A stretch of DNA of 64,000 bases from Nocardia sp. BMG111209 (GTDB lineage: Bacteria > Actinomycetota > Actinomycetes > Mycobacteriales > Mycobacteriaceae), in NCBI RefSeq assembly GCF_000381925.1, contig NZ_KB907308.1, forward strand, positions 434,001-498,000, given 5' to 3'. Positions 1-9,575 of this stretch are shown in pieces. The position numbers and the translations under genes are program-made. The notes under the pieces were generated by a model. That model saw only the letters and a program-made list of their open reading frames with translations, had not been told where the DNA came from and did not search any database. Each line of letters opens with the position of its first letter. Positions within the stretch are counted from its first letter, which is position 1.

Positions 1-665
1 CCCGTGCGGGTGGTCGCGACGGCTTCGGCGGGTTCGGGCAGTCGCAGTCGAATCCGCAGTTGTCCGCGCTGCTCGGGGCGACGAACTCCACCTGGGCGGC
101 GGCGATCAACGGATCCTCCGCGGCGGCGGGCCTGGAGATCGAGAGCGGTAAGTCGGTGATGGCGATCGGCGGCTTCTCCGGCAGCGATCCGACGCCGACG
201 CTGGCGCAGTTCCAGGCCGATGTGCAGGCGGGGAAGGTGACCTACTACATCGTCTCCAACCAGGGCGCGCGTGGCGGGAACGGCGGCGGTGTGCCGGACA
301 CCCGGGGCACGACTCCGGGTGACAACGGAACCGGCAACGGTGGTGCGGGCCGGGACCGGAACGGGACCACCGGTAACGCCGGAACCGGCAACGGGACGGC
401 GGGCAACGGCACCGCAGGCAACGGCCGGACCGGCAACAGCACGCCCGGCAACAACGTCACGCCGGGTAACGCCGGAGCGGGCAACGGCACCGCGGGCAAC
501 AGCCGGACCGGCAACGGTATGCCGGGCAACGGCACCCCGGGGAACGGTGGTGGCGGGTTCGGCCGCAACCAGCACACCGACATCAGCGACTGGGTGACGG
601 CCACCTTCACCCCGCAGCAGGTCGGCAACGCGACGGTCTACAACCTGTCCGGCCACACCGGGTAG
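1..665 (+). CDS. C-terminal part of ArnT/GT39-like membrane glycosyltransferase (YkcB-type C-terminal domain), 5' end outside window
   Basis: Only the C-terminal end is present; the frame is open from base 3 with no start in the window. The segment VMAIGGFSGSDPTPTLAQF followed by a YYIVSNQG strand, and a final ISDWVTATFT...VYNLSGHTG, match the extracytoplasmic C-terminal domain of actinobacterial GT39/YkcB-like glycosyltransferases, which use polyprenyl-phosphate sugars at the membrane (family knowledge). Between these conserved parts is a roughly 100-residue Gly/Asn/Thr-rich stretch of GNG, AGN and PGN steps, much longer than the short glycine loop usual at this point. The catalytic N-terminal membrane domain cannot be checked. 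A hairpin just after the stop separates it from convergent tsf. Confidence 0.72.
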   Translation, partial: RAGGRDGFGGFGQSQSNPQLSALLGATNSTWAAAINGSSAAAGLEIESGKSVMAIGGFSGSDPTPTLAQFQADVQAGKVTYYIVSNQGARGGNGGGVPDTRGTTPGDNGTGNGGAGRDRNGTTGNAGTGNGTAGNGTAGNGRTGNSTPGNNVTPGNAGAGNGTAGNSRTGNGMPGNGTPGNGGGGFGRNQHTDISDWVTATFTPQQVGNATVYNLSGHTG

Positions 666-674
666 TACTGCGAA

Positions 675-717
675 AAAGGCCCCCGGCGCAACGAAAGTCG
701 TTGCACCGGGGGCCTTT
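675..717. terminator. Bidirectional hairpin terminator between the glycosyltransferase gene and tsf
   Basis: A long inverted repeat: AAAGGCCCCCGG plus GCAACGA on the left pairs with TCGTTGC plus CCGGGGGCCTTT on the right across a short AAG loop. It has an A-run on the left and a T-run on the right, so it can act in both directions between the two convergent genes. Confidence 0.85.
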
Positions 718-739
718 CGGCTTCCAGGAGCAGGCCGGA

Positions 740-1564
740 TCAGGCCTGGCCGACCTCGAACCGCGCGAAGCGGGTCACGGTGACACCGGCCTCGTCCAGC
801 AGCTGCTTCACGGTCTTCTTGCTGTCGGTGACCGACGCCTGCTCCAGCAGGACGACGTCCTTGTAGAAGCCGTTGACGCGGCCCTCGACGATCTTCGGGA
901 GCGCACCTTCCGGCTTGCCCTCCTCGCGAGCGGTCGCCTCGGCGATGCTGCGCTCCTTCTCGACCACGTCGGCGGGCACCTCGTCGCGCGTCACGTACTT
1001 GGCCTTCAGCGCGGCGATCTGCATGGCGGCGGCACGCGCGGCCTCACCGGCCGCATCGCCGGAGCCCTGGTACTCGACCAGCACGCCGACGGCCGGCGGC
1101 AGGTCCGAGGAACGCTTGTGCAGGTAGGTCGCGACCGGGCCGTCGAACGAGACGACACGACGCAGTTCCAGCTTCTCGCCGATCTTCGCGGCGAGTTCCT
1201 GCACGACCTGGTCGGCGGTCCTGCCGTTGACGTCGACGGCCTTCAGCGCGTCGAGGTCCGTGGGGTGGACCTTGGAAGCGGCGTCGACGATATCGCCGGC
1301 GACGTTCTGGAACTCGTCGTTCTTCGCGACGAAGTCGGTCTCGGAGTTGAGCTCGATCATCACGCCGTTCTGCGCGGCGACCAGGCCCTCGGCGGTGGCG
1401 CGCTCGGCGCGCTTGCCCACGTCCTTGGCGCCCTTGATGCGGAGCACCTCGACGGCCTTCTCGAAATCGCCGTCGGTCTCCTCCAGCGCCTTCTTGCAGT
1501 CCATCATGCCGGAGCCGGTCAGCTCACGGAGCCGCTTCACATCGGCGGCGGTGTAGTTCGCCAT
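740..1564 (-). CDS. tsf: Elongation factor Ts
   Basis: Guanine nucleotide exchange factor for EF-Tu in the cytoplasm. The protein is 274 residues and begins [20 protein letters not shown], the classic UBA-like N-terminus, followed by MDCKKALEE and the TDFVAKN motif of the core domain. The reading frame continues upstream, but the ATG at 1564 matches the family start and has an AAGGAGG ribosome-binding site about ten bases before it. It lies downstream of rpsB in the same direction, the near-universal rpsB-tsf arrangement. Confidence 0.97.
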   Translation of the reverse strand: MANYTAADVKRLRELTGSGMMDCKKALEETDGDFEKAVEVLRIKGAKDVGKRAERATAEGLVAAQNGVMIELNSETDFVAKNDEFQNVAGDIVDAASKVHPTDLDALKAVDVNGRTADQVVQELAAKIGEKLELRRVVSFDGPVATYLHKRSSDLPPAVGVLVEYQGSGDAAGEAARAAAMQIAALKAKYVTRDEVPADVVEKERSIAEATAREEGKPEGALPKIVEGRVNGFYKDVVLLEQASVTDSKKTVKQLLDEAGVTVTRFARFEVGQA

Positions 1565-1610
1565 CCTGGCGAGCCTCCTTGTAGGTTTCGGGTCCTTCGA
1601 ACAACACCAT

Positions 1611-1640
1611 GCCGACCACTTCCTAACAGGAAGGGCCGGC
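1611..1640 (-). other. Hairpin in the rpsB-tsf intergenic region
   Basis: CTTCCT and AGGAAG pair around a short loop, and flanking GCCG/CGGC can extend the stem. There is no clear U-tract. It may be a partial terminator or RNA-stability element tuning tsf relative to rpsB; this role is inferred from position only. Confidence 0.4.
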
Positions 1641-1672
1641 ACGGTGAACAAAGTCGCGGTGGCGACTGCCGC

Positions 1673-2575
1673 TTACTCGGCGGCCGAGGCCGGCTCTTCG
1701 GCGGCCGGAGCGGCTTCCGCAGCCGGAGCAGCCTCGGGAGCCGCGGTGGCCTCGGGAGCCGGAGCAGCCTCGGGAGCCGCAGCGGCCTCGGGAGCCGGGG
1801 TGGCCTGAGCCAGCAGTTCCTGCTCCCACTCGGCGAGCGGCTCACCGGCGGCGCCGGCTTCCGGCTTGGTATCGCCGGAGGCGCGCGCGGCGCGGGCCTG
1901 CACACCCTCGGCGACCGCGGAGGCGACGACCTTGGTCAGCAGCGCGGCCGAGCGGATCGCGTCGTCGTTACCCGGGATCGGGTAATCGACCAGGTCGGGG
2001 TCGCAGTTGGTATCCAGGATCGCGATGACCGGGATGTTCAGCTTGCGAGCCTCGCCGACCGCGATGTGCTCCTTGTTGGTGTCGACGACCCAGATGGCCG
2101 AGGGCACCTTCTGCATGTCGCGGATACCGCCGAGGGTACGCTCCAGCTTGGTCTTCTCACGCGTGAGCATGAGGATTTCCTTCTTGGTGCGGCCCTCGAA
2201 ACCACCGGTCTGCTCCATCGCCTCGAGTTCCTTCAGGCGCTGCAGCCGCTTGTGGACGGTCGAGAAGTTGGTGAGCATGCCGCCCAGCCAGCGCTGGTTC
2301 ACATAGGGCATGCCGACGCGGGTCGCCTCGGCGGCGATGGACTCCTGCGCCTGCTTCTTGGTGCCGACGAACAGCACGGTCCCACCGTGGGCGACGGTTT
2401 CCTTGACGAACTCGTACGCCTTGTCGATGTAGGTCAGCGTCTGCTGCAGGTCGATGATGTAGATGCCGTTGCGGTCGGTGATGATGAACCGCTTCATCTT
2501 CGGGTTCCACCGACGAGTCTGGTGCCCGAAGTGTGCGCCGCTGTCGAGCAGCTGCTTCATGGTCACGACAGCCAT
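1673..2575 (-). CDS. rpsB: 30S ribosomal protein S2
   Basis: Small-subunit ribosomal protein. It starts [23 protein letters not shown] and carries the family segments [23 protein letters not shown] and the [16 protein letters not shown] region. At 300 residues it is about 45-60 longer than most S2 proteins: after residue 235 there is an Ala/Glu/Pro tail built from short APEAA-type steps, as in other actinobacterial S2 proteins. An AAAGGCGGGAA ribosome-binding site precedes the ATG. It heads the rpsB-tsf operon. Confidence 0.97.
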   Translation of the reverse strand: MAVVTMKQLLDSGAHFGHQTRRWNPKMKRFIITDRNGIYIIDLQQTLTYIDKAYEFVKETVAHGGTVLFVGTKKQAQESIAAEATRVGMPYVNQRWLGGMLTNFSTVHKRLQRLKELEAMEQTGGFEGRTKKEILMLTREKTKLERTLGGIRDMQKVPSAIWVVDTNKEHIAVGEARKLNIPVIAILDTNCDPDLVDYPIPGNDDAIRSAALLTKVVASAVAEGVQARAARASGDTKPEAGAAGEPLAEWEQELLAQATPAPEAAAAPEAAPAPEATAAPEAAPAAEAAPAAEEPASAAE

Positions 2576-2778
2576 TGCTGCGTTCCCGCCTTTCGTTGCC
2601 GGTTGATGCAGGGATCACTACGACCTCTGCCCTGGCGTCCGCGGCCGCCGGACCCGTGGGGACGGGACCAGCCGACGGCACTGTGCGCCGGACGCGCGAA
2701 GTCGGCCCGCCGAGCGGACCGCGGGATCAGTGTACGCAGACCCGGTACGACGGCATAAACGGGGTGGTCGGAGCCGCT

Positions 2779-2805
2779 TTATCCACAAGCCGGCAATACT
2801 CCACA
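2779..2805 (+). promoter_or_regulatory. DnaA-box-like pair between rpsB and yraN
   Basis: TTATCCACA at 2779-2787 is an exact match to the classic DnaA-box consensus. TACTCCACA at 2797-2805 differs from it at two positions, in the same orientation and exactly 18 bp downstream. The rest of the 292-bp divergent region (2576-2867) should hold the rpsB and yraN promoters, but I see no convincing -10/-35 pair. DnaA binding here is inferred from sequence only. Confidence 0.4.
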
Positions 2806-2867
2806 GGGTAACCGTTCGCCCAGGTCGCGTACTCGGTGCGCGACGGCCGGACGCGCAGCCTGGGCGG

Positions 2868-3224
2868 GTGGCACACAATCTGGCGCTCGGCGCACACGGG
2901 GAAGAGCTGGCGGCGCGATTTCTGCGCGAGGCCGGGATGGAGATCATCGCGCGCAACTGGCGGTGCCGGTACGGCGAACTGGATGTGATCGCGCGCGACG
3001 GCGAGGTCACCGCCTTCGTGGAGGTGAAGACCCGGACCGGGCTGGGGTTCGGGGTGCCGGCGGAGGCGGTCACGTTCACGAAACAGCAGCGCATCCGCAG
3101 GCTGGCCCTGCTGTGGTTGAACGAACAGGACGGACCGTGGCTGCGCATCCGCTTCGACGTGGTCTCGGTCCTCGTGCCGCCGCGGGGCGAGCCGACCGTC
3201 GACCACCTGCGGGCGGTGTTCTGA
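2868..3224 (+). CDS. YraN/UPF0102 family endonuclease-like protein
   Basis: Small protein with a PD-(D/E)XK nuclease-like fold. It contains GAHGEELAARFL, ARNWRCRYGELDVIA and FVEVKTR, the conserved acidic and lysine pattern of UPF0102 (Rv2898c in M. tuberculosis). The role is not settled; its constant linkage to comM and dprA suggests DNA processing. The frame is open further upstream, but the GTG at 2868 gives 118 residues, the usual length, starting VAHNLALG. The stop codon overlaps the comM start. Confidence 0.85.
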   Translation: MAHNLALGAHGEELAARFLREAGMEIIARNWRCRYGELDVIARDGEVTAFVEVKTRTGLGFGVPAEAVTFTKQQRIRRLALLWLNEQDGPWLRIRFDVVSVLVPPRGEPTVDHLRAVF

Positions 3225-4732
3225 TGGCGCTGGGCCGGGCGCATTCGGTCGCGGTCACCGGGGTGGACGGCCAGCTGGTGGAGATCGAGGCCGACGTGGG
3301 GCAGGGCCTGCCCTCGATACATCTGGTCGGGCTGCCGGACACCACGTTGCAGGAGTCGCGCGACCGCGTCCGCGCGGCGGTGGCGAATTCCGGGGAGAAG
3401 TGGCCCGACGGCCGGGTCATCCTCGCGTTGTCCCCGGCCACCCTGCCGAAGGTCGGCAGCGTGTACGACCTGGCCCTCGCCGCCGCGGTACTCGACGCCG
3501 GCGATTCGGTCCCGGCGAAACGACTGTCGGGGACCGTACTGCTCGGCGAATTGGCGCTCGACGGCCGGGTGCGCCGGGTACGCGGCGTCCTGCCCGCGGT
3601 GCTCGCCGCCCGTAAAGCGGGCCGCACCACCGCGGTGGTGCCGGAATGCGCGCTGATGGAGGCCGGTCTGGTCGACGGCATCGCCGTACTGGGCGCGGCC
3701 ACCCTGCGCGAGCTGATCGACTGGCTCCGCGGTGACGGCGAATTGCACCGGCCGGAAGGGTTGCTGCCACCGGCCGAGCGGACCGGTGGCGACCTCAGCG
3801 AGGTGGTGGGCCAGAACGAGGCGCGCTGGGCACTGGAAGTGGCCGCGGCCGGTGGCCACCACCTGCTGCTCACCGGACCGCCCGGTATCGGCAAAACCAT
3901 GCTGGCACAACGCCTTCCGAGTCTGCTCCCGCCACTGACGGAGACCGAGTCGCTGGAGGTCACCGCGATCCATTCGGTGGCCGGCACGCTCTCCGGTGAG
4001 CATCCGTTGATCACCGCGCCGCCGTTCGTCGCCCCGCATCATTCGACCTCGGTCAGCGCCATGGTCGGCGGCGGAACCGGTTCGGCGCGGCCGGGGGCGG
4101 TCAGCCGGGCGCATCGGGGGGTGCTGTTCCTCGACGAGTGCGCGGAGATCAGCACGAAGGTGCTGGAGGCGTTGCGAACCCCGTTGGAGGAGGGCGAGAT
4201 CCGCATCGCGCGCCGCGACGGCGTCGCTCGCTATCCGGCCCGGTTCCAGCTGATCCTGGCCGCGAATCCGTGCCCGTGCGCCCCGGCCCGCGACGTCGAC
4301 TGCATCTGCGCTCCGCTCGCCCGCCGCCGGTATCTCGGCAAGCTGTCCGGTCCGCTGATGGATCGCATCGACATCTGGGTGCAGATGTACGGTCAGGCCG
4401 CCGGGGCCTTCGCCGCACAGGAGGCCGAGAGCAGCGAGGTGGTGCGGGAGCGGGTCGCGGCGGCCCGCGCCGCGGCCGTGGCGCGCTGGCGCGAGTACGG
4501 CTGGTCCACCAATGCCGAGGTGCCGGGACATGTTCTGCGCCAGCGGTTCCGGCTGCCCCGCGAATCGCTCGCACCGGTGGAGAACGCGCTGCGGCACGGC
4601 CGGATGTCGGCCCGCGGCGCCGACCGGGCGATCCGGGTCGCCTGGACCATGTGCGATCTGCGCGGCGGCGAGGTGCCGGCCGTTCAGGATGTGCTGCAGG
4701 CGTTGAACTTCCGGCAGCGGGGTGTGGCATGA
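3224..4732 (+). CDS. comM: YifB/ComM family Mg-chelatase-like AAA+ ATPase
   Basis: AAA+ helicase-like ATPase linked to natural transformation and recombination in other bacteria. The 502-residue protein has an N-terminal ChlI-like domain (SVAVTGVDG...LVGLPDTTLQESRDRVRAA), a Walker A GPPGIGKT near residue 222, a Walker B GVLFLDECAE, NPCPCAP with further cysteines (CICAP), and the C-terminal helical domain ending RGADRAIRVAWTMCDL. The ATG overlaps the yraN stop by one base, and its own stop overlaps the dprA start, so translation is probably coupled. Confidence 0.93.
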   Translation: MALGRAHSVAVTGVDGQLVEIEADVGQGLPSIHLVGLPDTTLQESRDRVRAAVANSGEKWPDGRVILALSPATLPKVGSVYDLALAAAVLDAGDSVPAKRLSGTVLLGELALDGRVRRVRGVLPAVLAARKAGRTTAVVPECALMEAGLVDGIAVLGAATLRELIDWLRGDGELHRPEGLLPPAERTGGDLSEVVGQNEARWALEVAAAGGHHLLLTGPPGIGKTMLAQRLPSLLPPLTETESLEVTAIHSVAGTLSGEHPLITAPPFVAPHHSTSVSAMVGGGTGSARPGAVSRAHRGVLFLDECAEISTKVLEALRTPLEEGEIRIARRDGVARYPARFQLILAANPCPCAPARDVDCICAPLARRRYLGKLSGPLMDRIDIWVQMYGQAAGAFAAQEAESSEVVRERVAAARAAAVARWREYGWSTNAEVPGHVLRQRFRLPRESLAPVENALRHGRMSARGADRAIRVAWTMCDLRGGEVPAVQDVLQALNFRQRGVA

Positions 4733-5877
4733 CCGATGATGCCGACGCCCGGCGGCTGGCGTGGGTGTACCTGTCGCGCGTGGTCGAGGGCCCGTGCCCG
4801 GCGCTGTCCGCGCTGATCGACCGCATCGGCGTGACGGAGGCCGCTCGCGCGGTACGCGAGTGCGATCTGCCGGAGTCGTTGCGGAGCGCCACCGAACTGC
4901 GGCGCGGAACCGATTGCGCGGAACGGGATCTGGATCTCGTCGCCCGGCTCGGCGGCCGGGCGCTCACCCCGGACGATGTGGAGTGGCCGAGCTGGCGGAT
5001 GCTGGCGCTCGGTCAGCTGGACGCGACCCGGGACCGGAGCGCCGCCGTCCCGCTGGTGCTGTGGGTCCGCGGGCCGCTGTCGCTGCCGGATGCCACCGAG
5101 CAGGCGCTCGCGGTGGTGGGTGCCCGATGCAGCAGCGGCTACGGCGAACAGGTGGCCGCCGATATCGCGGGCGATCTGGCCGGCCAGGGCTGGACCATCG
5201 TGTCCGGCGCGGCCTTCGGCATCGACGGCACCGCCCACCGCGCCGCCCTCGCCGCCGGCGGCACGACCGTCGCGGTGCTCGGCTGCGGTGTGGACCGGCC
5301 GTATCCGGCGCAGCACGAGCGACTGCTCGCCGAGATCGCCGAGTACGGGCTGGTGGTCAGCGAATATCCGCCCGGCACCACCGCGCACAAACATCATTTC
5401 CTGGCTCGCAACCGGCTGATCGCCGCCCTGTCGGACGGGGTTCTGGTGGTCGAGGCCGGTATGCGCAGCGGCGCCCGCAACACCGTGAAATGGGCTCGCC
5501 GCCTGGGCCGTCCGGCCCTGGCGGTGCCGGGTCCGGTCACCTCCGCCGCGTCTGTGGGCTGTCACCGCATGATCCGGGAGGGCGAGGCCCTGCTCGTCAC
5601 CCGCGCGGAGGAGGTCGTCGACGAGACCGGGCCCCTGCGCCTGGCGGTGCCCGACCGAGCCGTGGCCGCCGACGAAACCCCCGACGGTGACGAAGGTCTG
5701 GTCTACGCCGCCCTCCCTCAGGTCGGCTCCCGGCTGCCGGCCCATCTGGCCGCCGATTCGGGACTGCCGCTGGCCACGGTTCGCGCCGCCCTCCCGGCCC
5801 TCGAATTGGCGGGCCTCGTGGGCTCCGACCCCTCCGGCTGGTTCCGTCTCACCCGCACCGAAAGGCTCGTCCGATGA
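4729..5877 (+). CDS. dprA: DNA-processing protein DprA (DNA-protecting protein)
   Basis: Rossmann-fold protein that binds single-stranded DNA and loads RecA in transforming bacteria. The core has AVVGAR, GWTIVSGAAFGIDGTAHRAAL, VLGCGVDRPYPAQH, SEYPPGT and FLARNRLIAALSDGVLVVEA, the standard DprA/Smf motifs. A C-terminal winged-helix-like region follows (VYAALPQVG...LELAGLVG). The length, 382 residues, is normal. The ATG overlaps the comM stop in an ATGA junction. No other competence genes are visible, so a role in transformation here is uncertain. Confidence 0.94.
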   Translation: MTDDADARRLAWVYLSRVVEGPCPALSALIDRIGVTEAARAVRECDLPESLRSATELRRGTDCAERDLDLVARLGGRALTPDDVEWPSWRMLALGQLDATRDRSAAVPLVLWVRGPLSLPDATEQALAVVGARCSSGYGEQVAADIAGDLAGQGWTIVSGAAFGIDGTAHRAALAAGGTTVAVLGCGVDRPYPAQHERLLAEIAEYGLVVSEYPPGTTAHKHHFLARNRLIAALSDGVLVVEAGMRSGARNTVKWARRLGRPALAVPGPVTSAASVGCHRMIREGEALLVTRAEEVVDETGPLRLAVPDRAVAADETPDGDEGLVYAALPQVGSRLPAHLAADSGLPLATVRAALPALELAGLVGSDPSGWFRLTRTERLVR

Positions 5878-6180
5878 TCCGAGTACATCGCCAACACCAC
5901 ACACCTCCGGTCGGCCGAACCGGTGCGGAGCAGGTCACCTCCGGGCTGTTCGAGCGACCGTGCACGACGCTGCCCGGCCGGGGCGGCGACGGTCTCGGGC
6001 AAATGGCCTGTGTCGCAGGGCGGCACGAGTGGGTCGGGCTCGCCGCTACCCTGCGGTCACGAGGGCTCGGTCTCGGGCGGCGACCCGGACCACGCATCGC
6101 GGCGGCCGGTGCAGGCCAGGGGCGACAGGCTTTCGGCGCGGAGACTTGCGGGTCCGGCAACGGCGGGGGACGGTGGTCGG
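5878..6180 (+). other. 303-bp intergenic region upstream of xerC
   Basis: The xerC frame is open through most of this stretch, but the translation matches nothing I recognise and would extend XerC beyond its family length. I see no hairpin terminator after dprA and no convincing promoter. Confidence 0.4.
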
Positions 6181-7104
6181 ATGGAGGAGTTGCCCGGCGA
6201 ACTGGAGTCGTTGCTCGAGGAGTACGGGCAGCATCTGCTGCTGGGGCGGAACCGGTCGGACCACACGGTGCGGGCCTATCTGGGGGACGCACGGTCGTTG
6301 TTGCTGCAATTGCGAACGGAGCGCGACGATTTCGAGGTGGCGCAGATCGACCTCGCGGGATTGCGGTCGTGGCTGGCGGTGCTCTCGAAGGGCGGAGCAG
6401 CGCGCGCCACGATGGCGCGCCGGGCGTCGTCGGCGCGCACGTTCACCGCGTGGCTGCATCGCACCGGGCGCGTCGCGGTGGATCCGGGGCCACGGCTGGC
6501 GGCGGCGCGACCGCACCGGACACTGCCGGCGGTGCTGGGCCGGGAGCAGGCCAGGGAGGCCATGTCGGCCGCGGAATCCGGTGCGGCGCAGCAGGATCCG
6601 ATGGCACTGCGGGATCGGCTGATCGTGGAGATGTTGTACGCGACGGGGATTCGGGTCAGCGAGCTGTGCGGCCTCGACCTCGACGACGTCGATCGGGAAC
6701 GGCGGCTGGTGCGGGTGCTGGGCAAGGGTGGCAAACAACGGATGGTGCCGTTCGGGGTGCCGGCCGAGGACGCCCTGGTCGCCTGGCTGCGGCACGGCCG
6801 GCCGATCCTCGCCGGCGCGCGATCCGGCCCGGCGTTGCTGCTGGGGCGGCGCGGCGGCCGGCTCGATCAGCGGCAGGCGCGGACCGTCGTGCACGAGGTG
6901 GTGGCCGCGATACCGGGCGCGCCCGATATGGGGCCGCACGGTCTACGGCACACCGCCGCCACGCATCTGCTGGAGGGCGGCGCCGACCTGCGGATCGTGC
7001 AGGAGGTGCTCGGGCATGCCAGCATGGCCACCACCCAGCTCTACACCCATGTGTCCATCGAGCGGCTCAAGAAGGTGCACGACCAGGCGCATCCGCGCGC
7101 CTGA
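6181..7104 (+). CDS. xerC: Tyrosine recombinase XerC
   Basis: Site-specific recombinase that resolves chromosome dimers at dif with XerD. All catalytic residues are visible in the 307-residue protein: Arg158 in TGIRVSEL, Lys182 in KGGKQR, His253 and Arg256 in [12 protein letters not shown], His279 in LGHAS, and nucleophile Tyr288 in TQLYTHV. The N-terminal SAM-like domain begins right after the ATG at 6181, which I prefer over upstream starts because it gives the normal length. It is the counterpart of M. tuberculosis Rv2894c and converges on the Hsp70 gene five bases after its stop. Confidence 0.94.
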   Translation: MEELPGELESLLEEYGQHLLLGRNRSDHTVRAYLGDARSLLLQLRTERDDFEVAQIDLAGLRSWLAVLSKGGAARATMARRASSARTFTAWLHRTGRVAVDPGPRLAAARPHRTLPAVLGREQAREAMSAAESGAAQQDPMALRDRLIVEMLYATGIRVSELCGLDLDDVDRERRLVRVLGKGGKQRMVPFGVPAEDALVAWLRHGRPILAGARSGPALLLGRRGGRLDQRQARTVVHEVVAAIPGAPDMGPHGLRHTAATHLLEGGADLRIVQEVLGHASMATTQLYTHVSIERLKKVHDQAHPRA

Positions 7105-7109
7105 ACCGA

Positions 7110-9575
7110 TCAGAGGATGCCGATCGCCGGGTCACGCAGGTTCGGGGGCAGCAGCAACAACAACCGGTGGTTGATCAGGGTCAGTTGCCAATGTTCCCCG
7201 GCGGCGATGACGCGGCCGCCCTCGCGCAGCAGACCGGCCGCCTCCGGCGTCGATCGCAGCGCGTCCTCCAGGCTGTGGAACAGCACCACCGGGAAATCCG
7301 GCGAACGGCGGACCAGATCGACGTGGTACTCCGAGGCCTCGTCGAGCTGTTTGCGCAGCGCTTTGGAGTTGCGCGTCTCGATGGCGTCCTCGGCTCGGGC
7401 CCGCAGGTCGGTGAGCCGATGCCGATCCCGTTCGGTACCGATCTGGTGGACCCGCATCTCGACGTAACCGAGTCGCTCGTCGAGGTCGCGAACCAGTTCC
7501 GGCACCGCCAGCGCATCGGCGACGTCGTCCAGTTCGGCGTGCGCGTCGCGCAGGCGGTCCTCGGCGGCGACGGCCGCGTCGGGGCTGGTGTCGGAGGCGG
7601 CGACCTGTTCGTGGGCCGTGGTCAGCGTGCCCTGGCGGTCGAAGGTCTGCAGCAGTTGTTCGGCCTGCGGCGCCAGATGCGCGGAGTTGCGGAGCAGGAA
7701 CAGCCGCTGCTCGATCTCGCGCAGTTGTTCCCGCAGTTGCGGCGGGGTCGGGGCCGCGACACCGTCGAGATTGATCACCGCATCCGTCTGGATCTCGACG
7801 GCGGGTACGTCGGCGACCACCGAGACCATCCCGGAGACGTCGATCTCGAAGGTGACCTCCACGTCACTGCCCATCGGCAGATCGACGGTGATATCGGCCG
7901 AGCGCACCTCCAGCATGCCCACCTGCCGATTGCGCTCGCCCCGGCTGCGCTCCCCCTCCGCGACCGGAATACGCAGCACCGCATCCAGTTCGGTGCGGCG
8001 CAGCGCCCCGGAGGTCTTGAAGGTCCGGTGCCCGAGCGCGGGCAGCGTCACCCCCTTGCGCACGACCACCGAGAATCCCCCGTCGGCATGCTGCACGCCG
8101 AGCGAATCGGCGAGACGGACACCCTCGAACTCCGGGCCGGCGCGGTGGGTGATGGTGAAAGTGCCGGGTTCCAGCGAACATTCGGTGCCGGATCCGTCGA
8201 ACAGTGCGACCCGGAATCGGGAGGTCTGCCGCGGATCGATGTCGACCTCACAAGTGAAGGCGCCGTTGGCGTTCAGCGCGATCCGACCCGAGCGGAACGG
8301 CGGGCGAGCGTCCGGATTGCCCAGTTCCACCGCGTATTTCGCCCAGGGACCGACCGGATCGCCGTGCACGCGGCCGGCCACCACCGGATCGGTCACGGTC
8401 ACGGTCGGCTCGTGGGTCATCTCCAGTGCGAAACCACCGGGCCTGCGGGCCGGGGCGGAGCGGCGCGGGCGCCGGACGGTGCTCGCGAACAGCGCGGCGC
8501 CGTGTGCGACCACGGTGGTCGGGTCGGCGCTGAAATCCAGTGGCGCGCCGAGGCCGATCACCGGATCCGCCAGCCGTTCCCGCAGTCCCGGGGCCAGTGT
8601 CGTGCCGCCGACCAGCAGCACCCGGTCCAGATGTTCGGTCTGCAGATCGGATTCCGCCAGCGCCGACTTGGCCAGCTCGATCGCGCGCACATAGAACGGC
8701 TCGGCGACGACGTCGAGGGCCTCGCGCGGCAGCGTGACCTCGAAGGTCTCCTCCTGCCCGTCCACCACCAATTCGATGATGAGTTCGGCCGATTCGTTCT
8801 GCGAGAGGTCGATCTTCGCCTGTTCCGCGGCCGCCTTCAGCCGGGCGAAGTTGCCCCGCCAGCGGCGGACGGATCGGGTGAAATCCTTCAGTCCCAGTTC
8901 CTGGGCGACGGCCGGGGCCAGCACCCGGTCCACCAGTGCCCAGTCGATCAGCTTGCCGCCCAGGCTGCGATCACCGGCGTGGTGCAGTACCTGGAGTTCC
9001 TCGTCGTCGCGATACAGCACGGCGGCGTCGAATGTGCCGCCGCCGAAGTCGAACACCAGCCAGCGACCGCGGCCGGCCTGCTCCCGCAAGCCGAACGCGA
9101 ACGCCGCCGCGACCGGCTCCTGCACCAACGGACAGCCCTTGCCGAGCCCGGCCAGTTCCGCCGCGCGCAGGGTGGCGTTGCGCTGATTCAGCGCGAACGC
9201 GGCCGGCACGGTGATGACGGCCGCGTCGGGCGGTTCACCGAGCGCGCTCGCCACGTTGTGCCGCAACGACTTCAGCACCTCGGCCGAGAGCTGCTCCGGA
9301 TTGAGTTCGACCTCGGCGCGGACGAACCGCATCGCCGTGCCCTCGTAACCCATCAACTGCTTGAACTCGGTGGCGGTGTTGTCCGGATCGGTCTCGGCAC
9401 GTTTACGTGCCCGCTGCCCGACGTAGACCGTATCGGCCCGGGGCAGCCAGACCGCCGACGGTGTGGTGTCGGCATTGTCGTTGTTCTTGACGACTGTGAC
9501 CCGGCCACCGGCGGCGACGGCCACCGCACTGTTGGTGGTGCCCAGATCAATTCCGACGTCGATGGTGTCGCTCAC
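7110..9575 (-). CDS. Divergent Hsp70 (DnaK-like) protein with extra beta region
   Basis: 821-residue Hsp70-family ATPase. The nucleotide-binding domain covers about residues 5-375, with DLGTTNSAV (10-18), FDFGGGTFD (175-183) and VLLVGGTT (319-326). After an Arg/Pro-rich linker near 380 comes a region (about 390-500) with no canonical DnaK counterpart, then a degraded substrate-binding beta part (ADITVDLPMGSDVEVTFEIDV) and a long helical C-terminus. The DnaK EEVD-like tail is absent; the protein ends DPAIGIL. The GTG start overlaps the previous gene by four bases. It is the last gene of a J-like/GrpE-like/Hsp70 operon, separate from the housekeeping dnaK system, which is not in this window. 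Clients are unknown. Confidence 0.88.
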   Translation of the reverse strand: MSDTIDVGIDLGTTNSAVAVAAGGRVTVVKNNDNADTTPSAVWLPRADTVYVGQRARKRAETDPDNTATEFKQLMGYEGTAMRFVRAEVELNPEQLSAEVLKSLRHNVASALGEPPDAAVITVPAAFALNQRNATLRAAELAGLGKGCPLVQEPVAAAFAFGLREQAGRGRWLVFDFGGGTFDAAVLYRDDEELQVLHHAGDRSLGGKLIDWALVDRVLAPAVAQELGLKDFTRSVRRWRGNFARLKAAAEQAKIDLSQNESAELIIELVVDGQEETFEVTLPREALDVVAEPFYVRAIELAKSALAESDLQTEHLDRVLLVGGTTLAPGLRERLADPVIGLGAPLDFSADPTTVVAHGAALFASTVRRPRRSAPARRPGGFALEMTHEPTVTVTDPVVAGRVHGDPVGPWAKYAVELGNPDARPPFRSGRIALNANGAFTCEVDIDPRQTSRFRVALFDGSGTECSLEPGTFTITHRAGPEFEGVRLADSLGVQHADGGFSVVVRKGVTLPALGHRTFKTSGALRRTELDAVLRIPVAEGERSRGERNRQVGMLEVRSADITVDLPMGSDVEVTFEIDVSGMVSVVADVPAVEIQTDAVINLDGVAAPTPPQLREQLREIEQRLFLLRNSAHLAPQAEQLLQTFDRQGTLTTAHEQVAASDTSPDAAVAAEDRLRDAHAELDDVADALAVPELVRDLDERLGYVEMRVHQIGTERDRHRLTDLRARAEDAIETRNSKALRKQLDEASEYHVDLVRRSPDFPVVLFHSLEDALRSTPEAAGLLREGGRVIAAGEHWQLTLINHRLLLLLPPNLRDPAIGIL

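Noticed and set aside
5923..6180. N-terminal extension of XerC
   Set aside because: The frame is open, but the translation is Arg/Pro-rich and the XerC fold and length fit the ATG at 6181.
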